The position numbers and the translations under genes are program-made. Below the pieces are notes generated by a model. That model ran no database searches. It was not told the DNA's origin and saw nothing but the letters and a program-made list of their open reading frames with translations. Shown here one piece after another: positions 6,390-14,399 of a stretch of DNA of 18,816 bases. Every line of letters starts with the position of its first letter. Positions within the stretch are counted from its first letter, which is position 1. Source of the DNA: CALHVX01 sp038757945 (lineage in GTDB: Bacteria > Pseudomonadota > Gammaproteobacteria > Pseudomonadales > Azotimanducaceae); NCBI GenBank assembly GCA_038757945.1, contig JBCDGJ010000097.1, positions 1-18,816 of the forward strand, in the 5' to 3' direction.

Positions 6390-8429
6390 TCAAGGTGCCA
6401 GATTGTCGATCGCTACCGCCGGCAGATCCCCCGCCGGCGTAAAGCCGAGCACTCGGCCGTAAAAGTACAGCTCTGACTCCAGCGCGGTGATGTTGTTCTC
6501 CGCGCTGCGGAACCCGTGCTGCTCGCCCTCGAATGCGATGTAGGCGGTCGGTGTGCCATGGTCCTTGAGTGCCTGGTAAATCATCTCGGACTGCGCGGGC
6601 GGCACAACCTGATCTTCCAGACCCTGGAAGGTGATGAGCGGACGGTTGAATCCTTCCAGCGCGTTGATGGGTGAGCGCGCTGCGTACACGTCGGCCGCTT
6701 CCGGATAGGGCCCGACCATGGAGTCGAGGTATCTGGACTCAAACTTGTGCGTGTGCTTTGCGAGCGCCGTGAGGTCGCTGACCCCGTAGTAGTTGGCGCC
6801 GGCGGCGAAGACGTCCGTGAAGGCGAGCGCCGCCAGGGTGGTGTAGCCCCCGGCACTGCCGCCACGGATCAGCAGGCGCTCCGGGTCGGCCTTGTTTTCT
6901 GCCACCAGGTATTCCGTCGCTGCGACGGCGTCTTCCAGATCGACCACGCCCCACTGGCCGTTCAGGGCCTGCCGAAAGGCTCGGCCGTAGCCGGTGCTGC
7001 CGCGGTAGTTCACGTCCACTACGGCGAACCCGCGGGATGTCCAAAACTGTTTGGCCAGGCTGAAGGTGGGTGTGGTCGCACCCGTGGGCCCACCGTGCAT
7101 GAGCACCATCAGCGGAGGTCGTTCGCCGTCCGGCGCGGTGTGGTTGGCGTTGGTTGGCGGATAGTAGTAGCCGTACGCTGTCTGCCCGCCCGCCGTTGGG
7201 AAAGCGATGGGCTCAGCGACGGACACATCGCCCGCCGCCACGATCCGCTCCCCGATCGCATGGATGACCCGGTGTTCGCCGGTCGCAAGTGTCAGGGCGA
7301 TGACCGCTGCGGGCCCGTCGCTGGCGCCGGCCAGAAAGTAGATGTCCCCGCCGTGCACGGTGAGCGATCCGTAGCCGACGTAGGGAAGGTCGATCGGGCG
7401 CGTCTCGCCGCTGCCCAGGTCGAGTACTCCCATACGGGCACCTTGCGCGTCTGCGTACTCGATCAGGGCTTCCTGATCGGAGAGCAGCTCAAAGTACCGC
7501 GCGCCCAGTTGCCACAGGGGGCCGCCCAGTTCCGCTTGCATGGTGTGCACCGGCTCCAGGGCGCGCCCGTTAAAGCGGTGCAGGTTCCACCACCCGGAGC
7601 GATCGGTGAGCGCATACAGCGTGCCGTCGTCGGCCCAGGTCGGCTGCAGCACTGACTCGTTGATCCCTTCATTGACCCGCGTGGGAGTCCCGAGCTCGCC
7701 GGCCTCGTCGACCGGCGCCAGCCAGAGCGCCACGTTGTCCCAGGGCATGTTGGGGTGGTCCCAGCTGATCCACGCCAGCGCCCGGCCATCGGGACTGATG
7801 CGCGGATAACCGACGAAGTCGCTGCGCTGCCACAGCACGACGCCATCGTTGGCGTTACCGGCCAGATCGACGGCCACCAGGGCGTTTACCGGTTCGCCGC
7901 TGCCGCGGTGGTCTTCGCGGACGCACAGCAGCCGGCGGTGCGTCGCATCATGGGCACAGTCCGCGTAGCGCAGTCCGTCACTGACAGACCAGCGCTCCGG
8001 CGCCGCGCCGGGACGCTGTAGATAAAGCGCCTGGTCGGCGAAGTTCGAAAAATAAACCGTGCCATCGACCACCAGAAACGATGCGCCACCATATTCGTGC
8101 ACGCGCGTACGCACGTTGAAACCCGCCGGGGTGATTTCAATGGGTCCTTGATCCGGATCGTACTTCATGACGACGTAGCGACCGCCTTCCAGGGGGCGCG
8201 ACTCCCACCAGTACAGGGCGTCACCGTCCAGCTGCAGCGACAGGACGCCGTTGGTCGCGCCCGCGGTTTCCGCTGCGCTGATGGGGGAGGCCCAGGTTCC
8301 GTAGGGAGCGATGGTCATGGTGGCTTCCTTGTCAGATTCTGAACGGTTTGCGGTCGGCCCGACGGGCAGTTGGCAGCTGCACAAGAGGGTTGCTGCGGCG
8401 AGGCCGATGACGGTGCGCGAAAGGGTCAT
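6390..8429 (-). CDS. S9-family (prolyl oligopeptidase) peptidase/esterase, possible lipoprotein
   Basis: This 679-residue protein has a beta-propeller-like N-terminal half and a C-terminal alpha/beta hydrolase domain. The catalytic triad is visible as Ser525 in GGSAGGY, Asp606 in LEDQVVPP and His638 in GEQHGF; HGGPTG upstream fits the oxyanion loop. Family members cleave short peptides, acyl-amino acids or esters. From the upstream ATG (8429) the protein begins with a short hydrophobic stretch ending LLCSC-Q, a plausible lipoprotein signal with Cys19 lipidated. A second in-frame ATG (8318) has a better ribosome site and starts at MTIAPYG, where I expect cytoplasmic homologues to begin. The gene follows the binding protein gene by 47 nt and may be the last gene of the cyo unit. 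Its neighbours raise the possibility of siderophore or peptide-ligand hydrolysis; this is inference. Confidence 0.85.
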   Translation of the reverse strand: MTLSRTVIGLAAATLLCSCQLPVGPTANRSESDKEATMTIAPYGTWASPISAAETAGATNGVLSLQLDGDALYWWESRPLEGGRYVVMKYDPDQGPIEITPAGFNVRTRVHEYGGASFLVVDGTVYFSNFADQALYLQRPGAAPERWSVSDGLRYADCAHDATHRRLLCVREDHRGSGEPVNALVAVDLAGNANDGVVLWQRSDFVGYPRISPDGRALAWISWDHPNMPWDNVALWLAPVDEAGELGTPTRVNEGINESVLQPTWADDGTLYALTDRSGWWNLHRFNGRALEPVHTMQAELGGPLWQLGARYFELLSDQEALIEYADAQGARMGVLDLGSGETRPIDLPYVGYGSLTVHGGDIYFLAGASDGPAAVIALTLATGEHRVIHAIGERIVAAGDVSVAEPIAFPTAGGQTAYGYYYPPTNANHTAPDGERPPLMVLMHGGPTGATTPTFSLAKQFWTSRGFAVVDVNYRGSTGYGRAFRQALNGQWGVVDLEDAVAATEYLVAENKADPERLLIRGGSAGGYTTLAALAFTDVFAAGANYYGVSDLTALAKHTHKFESRYLDSMVGPYPEAADVYAARSPINALEGFNRPLITFQGLEDQVVPPAQSEMIYQALKDHGTPTAYIAFEGEQHGFRSAENNITALESELYFYGRVLGFTPAGDLPAVAIDNLAP
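8316..8330 (-). promoter_or_regulatory. Internal ribosome binding site and start codon in the S9 peptidase gene
   Basis: On the minus strand AAGGA (8326-8330) lies 7 nt before an in-frame ATG (8316-8318). This is a stronger start signal than that of the outer ATG at 8429, which has only AGGG 8 nt upstream. Use of this start would drop the 37-residue leader and give a cytoplasmic 642-residue enzyme. Confidence 0.5.
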
Positions 8430-8476
8430 GGGCTCTACCCTGGCAGGCTAGGTCTGTGCCGGCCACGTTCGCACCG

Positions 8477-9430
8477 TCAGCCAGACTCCGCAAGTAACGC
8501 TGCCGCCATCGCTTCTGCCAGATACAGCACCGACATGGCGCCGCCGGTGGTCCAGGTTGGGGGCAGGGCGCGCACACGATCGGTCCGCACGGTCGGTAGC
8601 GTCTGCCACTGCGGTGTGGCGGCGATGGTGTTGAACACGTCCGCCGGCTCGAAATAGAAGAGATAGCCTTCATCGACTTCAGCCAGCCGCGCGAGTGGCA
8701 ACTCCGCTTCGCCCCAGCGACTGCGCGGTAGCGGGAAATCGCTTTCCAGACCGAGCTGCTCAAGCGCGTAGTGGGGCAGGCTGTTGGTGCCGTAGATCAG
8801 CACGCGGTCCTCGCTCGAAAAGCGAATTGGGGTGACCTTTGGTGGGGTTGTACCAAAGCGGGCTGCGATCGCTGCGCGCAGCTCAGCGATGCGAGCATCC
8901 ATGGTCGCCAGCTTCCGCTGCGCCAGCGCCCGCCGTTGAAACAGGTCCGCAAGCTCCAGGAAGCGCACGCGGGACTTCTTGCCGTTACCGCGGTAGCGAT
9001 CGCTGAAGCTCTGGTAGTAGAGCACGCGCGTGATGCGCGAGAAGGGGCGCGCCAGGTCCTTCTGGCCGGTGCCGAGCAGGATGACATCGGCATCCAGAGT
9101 ACGCAGCGTCTCAAGGGTCGGTGAGCGGCGCAGGCCGATATCGACGATCCGCGCCGGCAGCGCCGGTTGGCGGACTAGGCGCCTATAAGCGTCGAGCTCC
9201 GGTGCACCCACGGGCTCGATCCCCAGTTCCAGCAGCTGCTCAAGCAGCGCCCAATCGGTGACGACGACGCGCGCCGGTGGTCGCTCAAAGTAATGTTTAC
9301 CGAAGGAGTCGGTGATCTGATAGCCGGCAGCCATGGCCGGCATCATTGCGCCGGTCGTAAGCGCTGCCAGCCACAGGGCGAGGGCCGCGGGCAGCGCTCG
9401 CACAACGCCGCTAGACCGTGGCCGGCACAT
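8477..9430 (-). CDS. Iron-siderophore-type periplasmic binding protein (FhuD/FecB-like)
   Basis: This encodes 317 residues from ATG 9430. The N-terminus is a typical Sec signal (basic MCRPR, hydrophobic core, likely cleavage after AMA at residue 34). The mature part follows the class III helical-backbone binding-protein pattern: PPARVVVTDWALLEQLLELGI, then VGAPELDAYRR, then LETLRTLDADVILLG, which matches the opening of FhuD/FepB/BtuF-like proteins. The usual ligands are ferric siderophores, haem or cobalamin in the periplasm. The start overlaps the upstream MFS gene by 20 nt, so translation is probably coupled; a weak AGG lies 5 nt before the ATG. The open frame extends back to 9481 but the residues before Met 9430 are not signal-like. 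No FecCD-type permease gene is in the window, so its inner-membrane partner is unclear. Confidence 0.78.
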   Translation of the reverse strand: MCRPRSSGVVRALPAALALWLAALTTGAMMPAMAAGYQITDSFGKHYFERPPARVVVTDWALLEQLLELGIEPVGAPELDAYRRLVRQPALPARIVDIGLRRSPTLETLRTLDADVILLGTGQKDLARPFSRITRVLYYQSFSDRYRGNGKKSRVRFLELADLFQRRALAQRKLATMDARIAELRAAIAARFGTTPPKVTPIRFSSEDRVLIYGTNSLPHYALEQLGLESDFPLPRSRWGEAELPLARLAEVDEGYLFYFEPADVFNTIAATPQWQTLPTVRTDRVRALPPTWTTGGAMSVLYLAEAMAAALLAESG

Positions 9431-10673
9431 CCGAGCCTGACGTTGAGCCTGAACCGGAACCCGTCCCAGCGCCGGGGCCACCGCCCGGCCGCTGCAGTTT
9501 CTGGCTTTCGTTGCGAATCATGAGCAGGCAGATCAACCCCACCACCATGATGCTGCTGGACACGGTCAGCGAGATGCCAAAGCCGCCGGTCATCTCGGCC
9601 ACCGTGCCGGAGAAGATCGGTGAGAGGATCTGGGCGATGCAATAGCCCACGGTCAGCCGCGCCATGATCTGCGTCGCGCGCGGGCCGTAGTTGCGGGCCA
9701 CGGTGCTGAGCGTCAGAGAGACGATGCCCATGAAGGTGAACCCGATCAGGATCGCCGCGATCAGCGTTGAGATGAAGGAGAAGGTCAGAGCCAGGGTGAT
9801 GTTGCCCACCACCGCCAGTGCGAATGCGGCCTTCAGCATGTCCATACTGCCGTAACGGCGGGCGAAGCGATCCCAGATGAAGGGCGCCGGCGCCGCCGAC
9901 AGACCCACCACCAGCCACATGAAGGACCCGAGTCCGGGCAGGGGCTGCAGCTCCGTAATCAGCGAGGTAAAGGTGACGTTGACCGTGTTGCTGAATCCGG
10001 CGCAGACGTAGGCGATCTGCATCAGCCACAGCCACCGGGCCGAGGGCTCATTGCCGGCAGCGACAACGGCCGATTCCCGAGACATTTCAATTTCTTTCTC
10101 TCCCGGTGCGGGCAGCAGGAACAGGGCCGGGACCGCCAGCAGGGCGCCAACGCCGGCGAGGGCCACCCACTGCCAGCGCCAGCCGACGGTAAGTGCAGAA
10201 TCGAGACCGGTCGCGTCAACCACCAGCGCAGCACACACAATCCCGAGACCAATGCCCGAGAAGTGGATCCCGAGCTCGTCCTCGTGGCCATTGTGCAGCA
10301 GCCAGTTCAGCACCAGACCGGTGCCGAGCATGAATCCGCCCGCGCTCGCGACACCGGTGAAAAAGCGGCTTGCGTACCAGACGACGCGGTTTTCGTGCGC
10401 TGCCATCAGCGCAATGCCCAGGACGGCAACGATCATGCCGTAGCGATAAAAGAAATCCTTGGCCCGCAGGTCGCTGATCAGCCAGACGATGAACAGGCCC
10501 GCCATGTAGCCGATGTAGTTCCAGCCCGCGAGCCAGCCGGCGAGGCTCTCTGAAACACCCATCTCGTCGTGCATGATCGGGATCATGGGCGGGAAGGAGT
10601 AGCGTGCCAGACCCATGCTGAGCATGAGCGCGCACACGCCGGACAGCAGTACGGAGATTCGTGTGGGTTGCAT
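9411..10673 (-). CDS. MFS transporter, YbfB/YjiJ-like
   Basis: This encodes 420 residues with about 12 hydrophobic segments and a central hydrophilic loop near residues 190-215, the major facilitator layout. The first helix region MLSMGLARYSFPPMIPIM with the GLARY element resembles the YbfB/YjiJ group of transporters, whose substrates are mostly unknown. The C-terminus is an unusual Gly/Ser-rich tail (GGGPGAGTGSGSGSTSGS) that overlaps the next gene's start. ATG 10673 overlaps the Sco stop (TGATG); AAGGAG lies 10 nt upstream, and an adjacent in-frame TTG at 10676 would also fit. Location between Sco and a siderophore-type binding protein suggests transport of a siderophore, metal complex or related small molecule. 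Direction and substrate cannot be read from sequence. Confidence 0.82.
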   Translation of the reverse strand: MQPTRISVLLSGVCALMLSMGLARYSFPPMIPIMHDEMGVSESLAGWLAGWNYIGYMAGLFIVWLISDLRAKDFFYRYGMIVAVLGIALMAAHENRVVWYASRFFTGVASAGGFMLGTGLVLNWLLHNGHEDELGIHFSGIGLGIVCAALVVDATGLDSALTVGWRWQWVALAGVGALLAVPALFLLPAPGEKEIEMSRESAVVAAGNEPSARWLWLMQIAYVCAGFSNTVNVTFTSLITELQPLPGLGSFMWLVVGLSAAPAPFIWDRFARRYGSMDMLKAAFALAVVGNITLALTFSFISTLIAAILIGFTFMGIVSLTLSTVARNYGPRATQIMARLTVGYCIAQILSPIFSGTVAEMTGGFGISLTVSSSIMVVGLICLLMIRNESQKLQRPGGGPGAGTGSGSGSTSGSDVPATV

Positions 10674-11320
10674 CAACTCAGCGCTCCTTGCGCAGACTGA
10701 CCCAGCACCTGCTGCAGTCGCGCCGTCAGCTCGTTGGCGGAGGTGCCGTGACGCATGGCATCCACCAGCTCGCCATTAGGGTTAATGATGTAGTAGCGGG
10801 AGCTGTGCCGAAAGTCGCTCTCGGCGGCGCCGGCGGTGGGCTCGATAAAGGACCCGTAGTCCGCGGCCACCGCGTCGAGCTCCGCCTGGGAGCCGGTCAA
10901 GCCGATGATCCGGGGATGGTAGCGCTGCGCGAACTGCGCTAGCACCTGCGGCGTGTCGCGCTCGGGATCCACGGTGATCAACAGCGCCTGGACCTTGGCT
11001 TGCTGAGCCGTGCTCAGCCGGTTGAAGCTGCGCTTGATCGTGCCCATGGAAGCCGGGCACACCTTCGGGCAGTTGGTAAAGCCGAAGTACACCACGACCG
11101 TCTGGCCCCGGAAATCACTCAGGGATACCGGTCCATCGGCCGAGGTGAGCGTGAACGCACCACCGAGCTTGCCGTCGCGCCCGCCGAGGTCTGCGGGATG
11201 AGGTTCGCTCAGCAGCAGGATCGATCCCAGCAGGGCCAGCAGCAGCGCGCCGGCGACGATTACCCAGCGGGTGAGCCGAGGTTGTTTCTGCGTATCCGGA
11301 TAGGGGGTGACGTCACTCAT
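10673..11320 (-). CDS. Sco1/SenC-type copper chaperone
   Basis: This 215-residue protein has an N-terminal membrane anchor (about 18-38) and a periplasmic thioredoxin-fold domain. The copper-binding pair is visible as Cys84 and Cys88 in CPKVC, with the third ligand His172 in DFRHSS; VYFGFTNCP and LLITVDPERDTP are Sco family blocks. Sco proteins deliver copper to, or reduce cysteines of, oxidase copper sites, most famously CuA. Here the start codon directly follows the cyoD stop (TGAATG), so it is part of the oxidase operon, yet this oxidase has no CuA. Assistance with CuB insertion is the obvious alternative role, as proposed for Sco-like proteins with other oxidases; that is inference. Confidence 0.9.
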   Translation of the reverse strand: MSDVTPYPDTQKQPRLTRWVIVAGALLLALLGSILLLSEPHPADLGGRDGKLGGAFTLTSADGPVSLSDFRGQTVVVYFGFTNCPKVCPASMGTIKRSFNRLSTAQQAKVQALLITVDPERDTPQVLAQFAQRYHPRIIGLTGSQAELDAVAADYGSFIEPTAGAAESDFRHSSRYYIINPNGELVDAMRHGTSANELTARLQQVLGQSAQGALS

Positions 11321-11686
11321 TCAATGCCCCAGCAGCATGTTGTGGTTGAGGTGTTGCATGATCCAGATCGAGCCGACGATCAGTATCGCGACGAGCACAA
11401 CGACGAACACCGCCGAGACCGTATTCCACAGCTGGCCGGAGGAGCCATTCATGTGCAGGAAGTAGATGAGCTGCACCAGCAGCTGGCCAACTGCGGTGAC
11501 CAGGATGACGGCCATGGTCAGCCCTTCCGGAAACAGATCGAAGGCCACGGCGCCGAAGGCGATGGCCGTCAGGAGCAGAGATAGCCCCAGGCCCACCAGG
11601 TACTCGCGGAACGTGCCGTGCGCAGCCCCGCCGGCCTGATGGTGCGGGTCGTGCTCGTCCACGACCGGCGTCTTAAGCTGGCTCAT
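11321..11686 (-). CDS. cyoD: Cytochrome bo3 quinol oxidase subunit IV
   Basis: This encodes 121 residues with three membrane helices (about 30-47, 55-77, 88-110) and the conserved VQLIYFLHM segment in the second helix, as in CyoD. Subunit IV supports assembly of the CuB/haem site in subunit I of E. coli bo3 oxidase. ATG 11686 overlaps the cyoC stop (TGATG) and has GGGAG 7 nt upstream. The open frame continues back to 12001 inside cyoC but that part is a shadow. The His-rich N-terminal stretch (EHDPHHQ) is polar and likely cytoplasmic. Confidence 0.93.
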   Translation of the reverse strand: MSQLKTPVVDEHDPHHQAGGAAHGTFREYLVGLGLSLLLTAIAFGAVAFDLFPEGLTMAVILVTAVGQLLVQLIYFLHMNGSSGQLWNTVSAVFVVVLVAILIVGSIWIMQHLNHNMLLGH

Positions 11687-12309
11687 CAAAGAACTCCCAT
11701 CAGGTACACGACGCTGAACACGCAGATCCAGATGATGTCGAGAAAGTGCCAGAAGAGGCTCAGACAGGTCAGCCGGGTGCGATTTGCTGTCGACAACCCG
11801 TCCCGACGCAGCAGCCCGAACAGCACCAGCATCCAGAACATACCGGCGAGCACATGGAGTCCGTGCGTGCCGATCAGCGCGTAGAACGCAGACCAGGCTC
11901 CACTGTCCCAGGCCGCCGCGCCTTCGTGTGTGAAGTGCACGAACTCGTTGACCTCCATCACCAGGAAACCGAACCCCAGGCCCCAGGTGATCAGCAGCCA
12001 CTGGAAGACTCCGCGCAGCCGGTCGCGATTGGCTTCCAGCATGGCAAGGCCAAAAGTAAAGCTGGACAGCAGCAGCAGCAGGGTTTCTGCCAGGATGTAC
12101 TTCAGGTCGAACAGCTCCATCGCCTCGGTACTGCCGGCATAGTTGGTTCGCAGCACCGCGAACACTGCGAACAGCGTCGCGAACAGAATGCAGTCGCTCA
12201 GGATGTAGATCCAGAACCCGAAGACCGTGTCGCTCTCCATATCATGGTGCGGCTCATCTTCGATGTAGCCGGTGAATCCGGGTGGCGGTGCCGGCAGGGT
12301 AGTGCTCAT
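11686..12309 (-). CDS. cyoC: Cytochrome bo3 quinol oxidase subunit III
   Basis: This 207-residue protein has five membrane helices, matching CyoC of quinol oxidases (the seven-helix form is typical of cytochrome c oxidases). Conserved features are DTVFGFWIYILSDC at the first helix, the acidic MEVNEF segment, and IGTHGLHV in the fourth helix. It is a membrane subunit that stabilises subunit I. AGGAGG lies 7 nt before the ATG and overlaps the cyoB stop codon (TAGGAGG), so expression is coupled to cyoB. The stop overlaps the cyoD start. Confidence 0.95.
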   Translation of the reverse strand: MSTTLPAPPPGFTGYIEDEPHHDMESDTVFGFWIYILSDCILFATLFAVFAVLRTNYAGSTEAMELFDLKYILAETLLLLLSSFTFGLAMLEANRDRLRGVFQWLLITWGLGFGFLVMEVNEFVHFTHEGAAAWDSGAWSAFYALIGTHGLHVLAGMFWMLVLFGLLRRDGLSTANRTRLTCLSLFWHFLDIIWICVFSVVYLMGVL

Positions 12310-12320
12310 GCTCGGTCCTC

Positions 12321-14399
12321 CTAGGCGCCGATGGCGATGGCCGCGCCAGCGCCCTCGTCGGTTTCTTCGGTAGTGGCAGCGCGGCCGCGCGCGAGGCGTC
12401 GGTAGCGGCGTGCTTCGATCGCTTCGATCTCTTCCACCTCGACGTAGTAGTCACGGTTGCGGACGAAGCCGTAAACAATCCAGGCGGCGAAGATGCCGAT
12501 GGTGCTCAGAATGGCCGCCCACCAGATGTGCCAGACCATGGCCAGTCCCATCGCCATGCAGAAACCGCTGATGACCACCCCAGCCCAGGTATTCTTTGGC
12601 ATGTGGATGCGCTGATAGCGCTCAGGCTGCTGCCAGGCCAGGCCCAGCTGCTTCATGTCGTGCCAGTGGTCGCGCTCCCGCACTGCTGGCAGCTTCGCGA
12701 AGTTGTAGAACGGTGGCGGTGATGAGGTGGCCCACTCGAGCGTACGGCCGCCCCAGGGATCGCCGGTCAGGTCCGCGTTCTTCCGCTGGTCACGAATGCT
12801 GGCGAAGATCTGATAGAACTGGACGAGGATGCCTGCGAGCACGATCAGCGCGCCGGCGCCCGCAACCAGCAGCCAGAAATTCCACTCCGGATTGTCGTAG
12901 TAGTTTAGGCGCCGCGTCATGCCCATGAAGCCGAGGATGTACAGGGGCATGAAGGCGAGGAAGAATCCGACGGTCCACAGCGCGCAGGCGATCTTGCCGA
13001 GGCGCTCATCGAGCGTGAATCCGGTCGCTTTCGGGAACCAGTAGGTCAGCCCGGCAAAGTACCCGAACAGCGCGCCGCCAATGATTACGTTGTGAAAATG
13101 CGCGACCAGGAACAGGCTGTTGTGCAGCACGTAGTTGGCAGCGGGAATGGCGAGCATGACGCCGGTCATCCCGCCAATGGTGAAGGTCAGGAAGAAAGCG
13201 ACGGTCCACCACATGGGGGAGCTGTACTCCACCCGTCCCTTGTACATGGTGAACAGCCAGTTGAAGAGTTTCACTCCCGTAGGAATGGAGATGATCATGG
13301 TCGCGATGCCAAAGAAGGCATTGACGCTGGCACCGGCCCCCATGGTGAAGAAGTGGTGCAGCCAGACCACAAAGGCCAGGACCATGATGCAGGCGGTGGC
13401 CCAGATCAGAGAGGTATATCCAAACAGGCGCTTGCGCGAGAACGTGGCGGTCACCTCGGAAAAAATGCCGAACGCGGGCAGCATCAGGATGTAGACCTCC
13501 GGATGGCCCCAGGCCCAGATCAGATTGACATACATCATCTGATTGCCGCCCATATCGCCGGTAAAGAAGTGGGTCCCCAGGTAGCGGTCCATGGTCAGCA
13601 GAGTGATCGTGACTGTCAGGATCGGAAAGGACACGACGATCAGCACGTTTGCACACAGCGATGTCCAGGTAAATACAGGCATCTGCATGAGCTTCATACC
13701 GGGCGCCCGCATTCGCAGGATCGTTGCCACGAAGTTGACGCCCGTCAGCAGCGTGCCGATGCCCGAAATCTGCAGGCTCCACAGCCAGTAATCCACCCCG
13801 ACCCAGGGACTGTATTCAAGCCCCGATAAGGGTGGATAGGCGAGCCAGCCGGTCGCCGCGAATTCCCCCAGAAACAGCGAGATGTTGAGCATCAGCGCAC
13901 CGGCCACGAACAGCCAGAAGCTCAAGGAGTTTAGAAATGGAAAGGCGACGTCGCGTGCGCCGATCTGCAGCGGCACGATGATATTCATGAGGCCGATGAT
14001 CAGCGGCATGGCCACGAAGAAGATCATGATCACGCCGTGGGCGGTGAAGATCTGATCGTAGTGCTCTGGTGGCAGGTAACCGGCACCGGAGGCGCTGGCC
14101 ACGGCGATCGCCTGTTGCGAGCGCATCAGTAGCGCATCGGAGAAGCCGCGCATCAGCATGATCAGCGCGGTGATGATGTACATGATTCCAATGCGTTTGT
14201 GGTCCACGGAGGTAAACCACTCGTCCCACAGGTACTTCCACTTCTTGAAGTAGGTGACCGCGCCCAGGATGCCGATGGATCCGATCACCACCACGGCGAA
14301 GGTCGTGACCAGAATGGGGTCCTCGTACGGAATAGAATCAAAGGTCAGCTTGCCGAAGACCGGATGGGGATCGGTTACGACTGTGTGGTTAGTTGCCAC
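12321..14399 (-). CDS. cyoB: Cytochrome bo3 quinol oxidase subunit I
   Basis: This encodes 692 residues from a GTG at 14399 (GGAGG 5 nt upstream), overlapping the end of cyoA by 11 nt. Subunit I of the haem-copper superfamily reduces O2 with electrons from ubiquinol and pumps protons. Key residues are all present at a constant +15 offset to E. coli CyoB. Haem b is bound by His121 and His436, haem o by His434, and CuB by His299, His348 and His349 with the cross-linking Tyr303. Asp150 and Glu301 mark the D channel and Lys377 the K channel. The N-terminal R/D/H/Q quinol-site pattern (MRGFSDAL to HYDQIFTAHG) is also there. The C-terminus is charged and Ala/Glu-rich. A functional proton-pumping bo3 oxidase is strongly supported. 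Confidence 0.97.
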   Translation of the reverse strand: MATNHTVVTDPHPVFGKLTFDSIPYEDPILVTTFAVVVIGSIGILGAVTYFKKWKYLWDEWFTSVDHKRIGIMYIITALIMLMRGFSDALLMRSQQAIAVASASGAGYLPPEHYDQIFTAHGVIMIFFVAMPLIIGLMNIIVPLQIGARDVAFPFLNSLSFWLFVAGALMLNISLFLGEFAATGWLAYPPLSGLEYSPWVGVDYWLWSLQISGIGTLLTGVNFVATILRMRAPGMKLMQMPVFTWTSLCANVLIVVSFPILTVTITLLTMDRYLGTHFFTGDMGGNQMMYVNLIWAWGHPEVYILMLPAFGIFSEVTATFSRKRLFGYTSLIWATACIMVLAFVVWLHHFFTMGAGASVNAFFGIATMIISIPTGVKLFNWLFTMYKGRVEYSSPMWWTVAFFLTFTIGGMTGVMLAIPAANYVLHNSLFLVAHFHNVIIGGALFGYFAGLTYWFPKATGFTLDERLGKIACALWTVGFFLAFMPLYILGFMGMTRRLNYYDNPEWNFWLLVAGAGALIVLAGILVQFYQIFASIRDQRKNADLTGDPWGGRTLEWATSSPPPFYNFAKLPAVRERDHWHDMKQLGLAWQQPERYQRIHMPKNTWAGVVISGFCMAMGLAMVWHIWWAAILSTIGIFAAWIVYGFVRNRDYYVEVEEIEAIEARRYRRLARGRAATTEETDEGAGAAIAIGA

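Noticed and set aside
6417..6439. CGCCGGC/GCCGGCG hairpin near the convergent gene ends as a terminator
   Set aside because: It lies within the S9 peptidase coding region and has no T-run; more likely a result of GC-rich codons.
6747..7655. Plus-strand open frame of 302 codons
   Set aside because: Antisense to the S9 peptidase gene, whose catalytic triad and domains are intact on the minus strand.
13006..13829. Long frames on both strands inside cyoB (258 and 245 codons)
   Set aside because: They are out-of-frame readings of the highly conserved oxidase subunit I.
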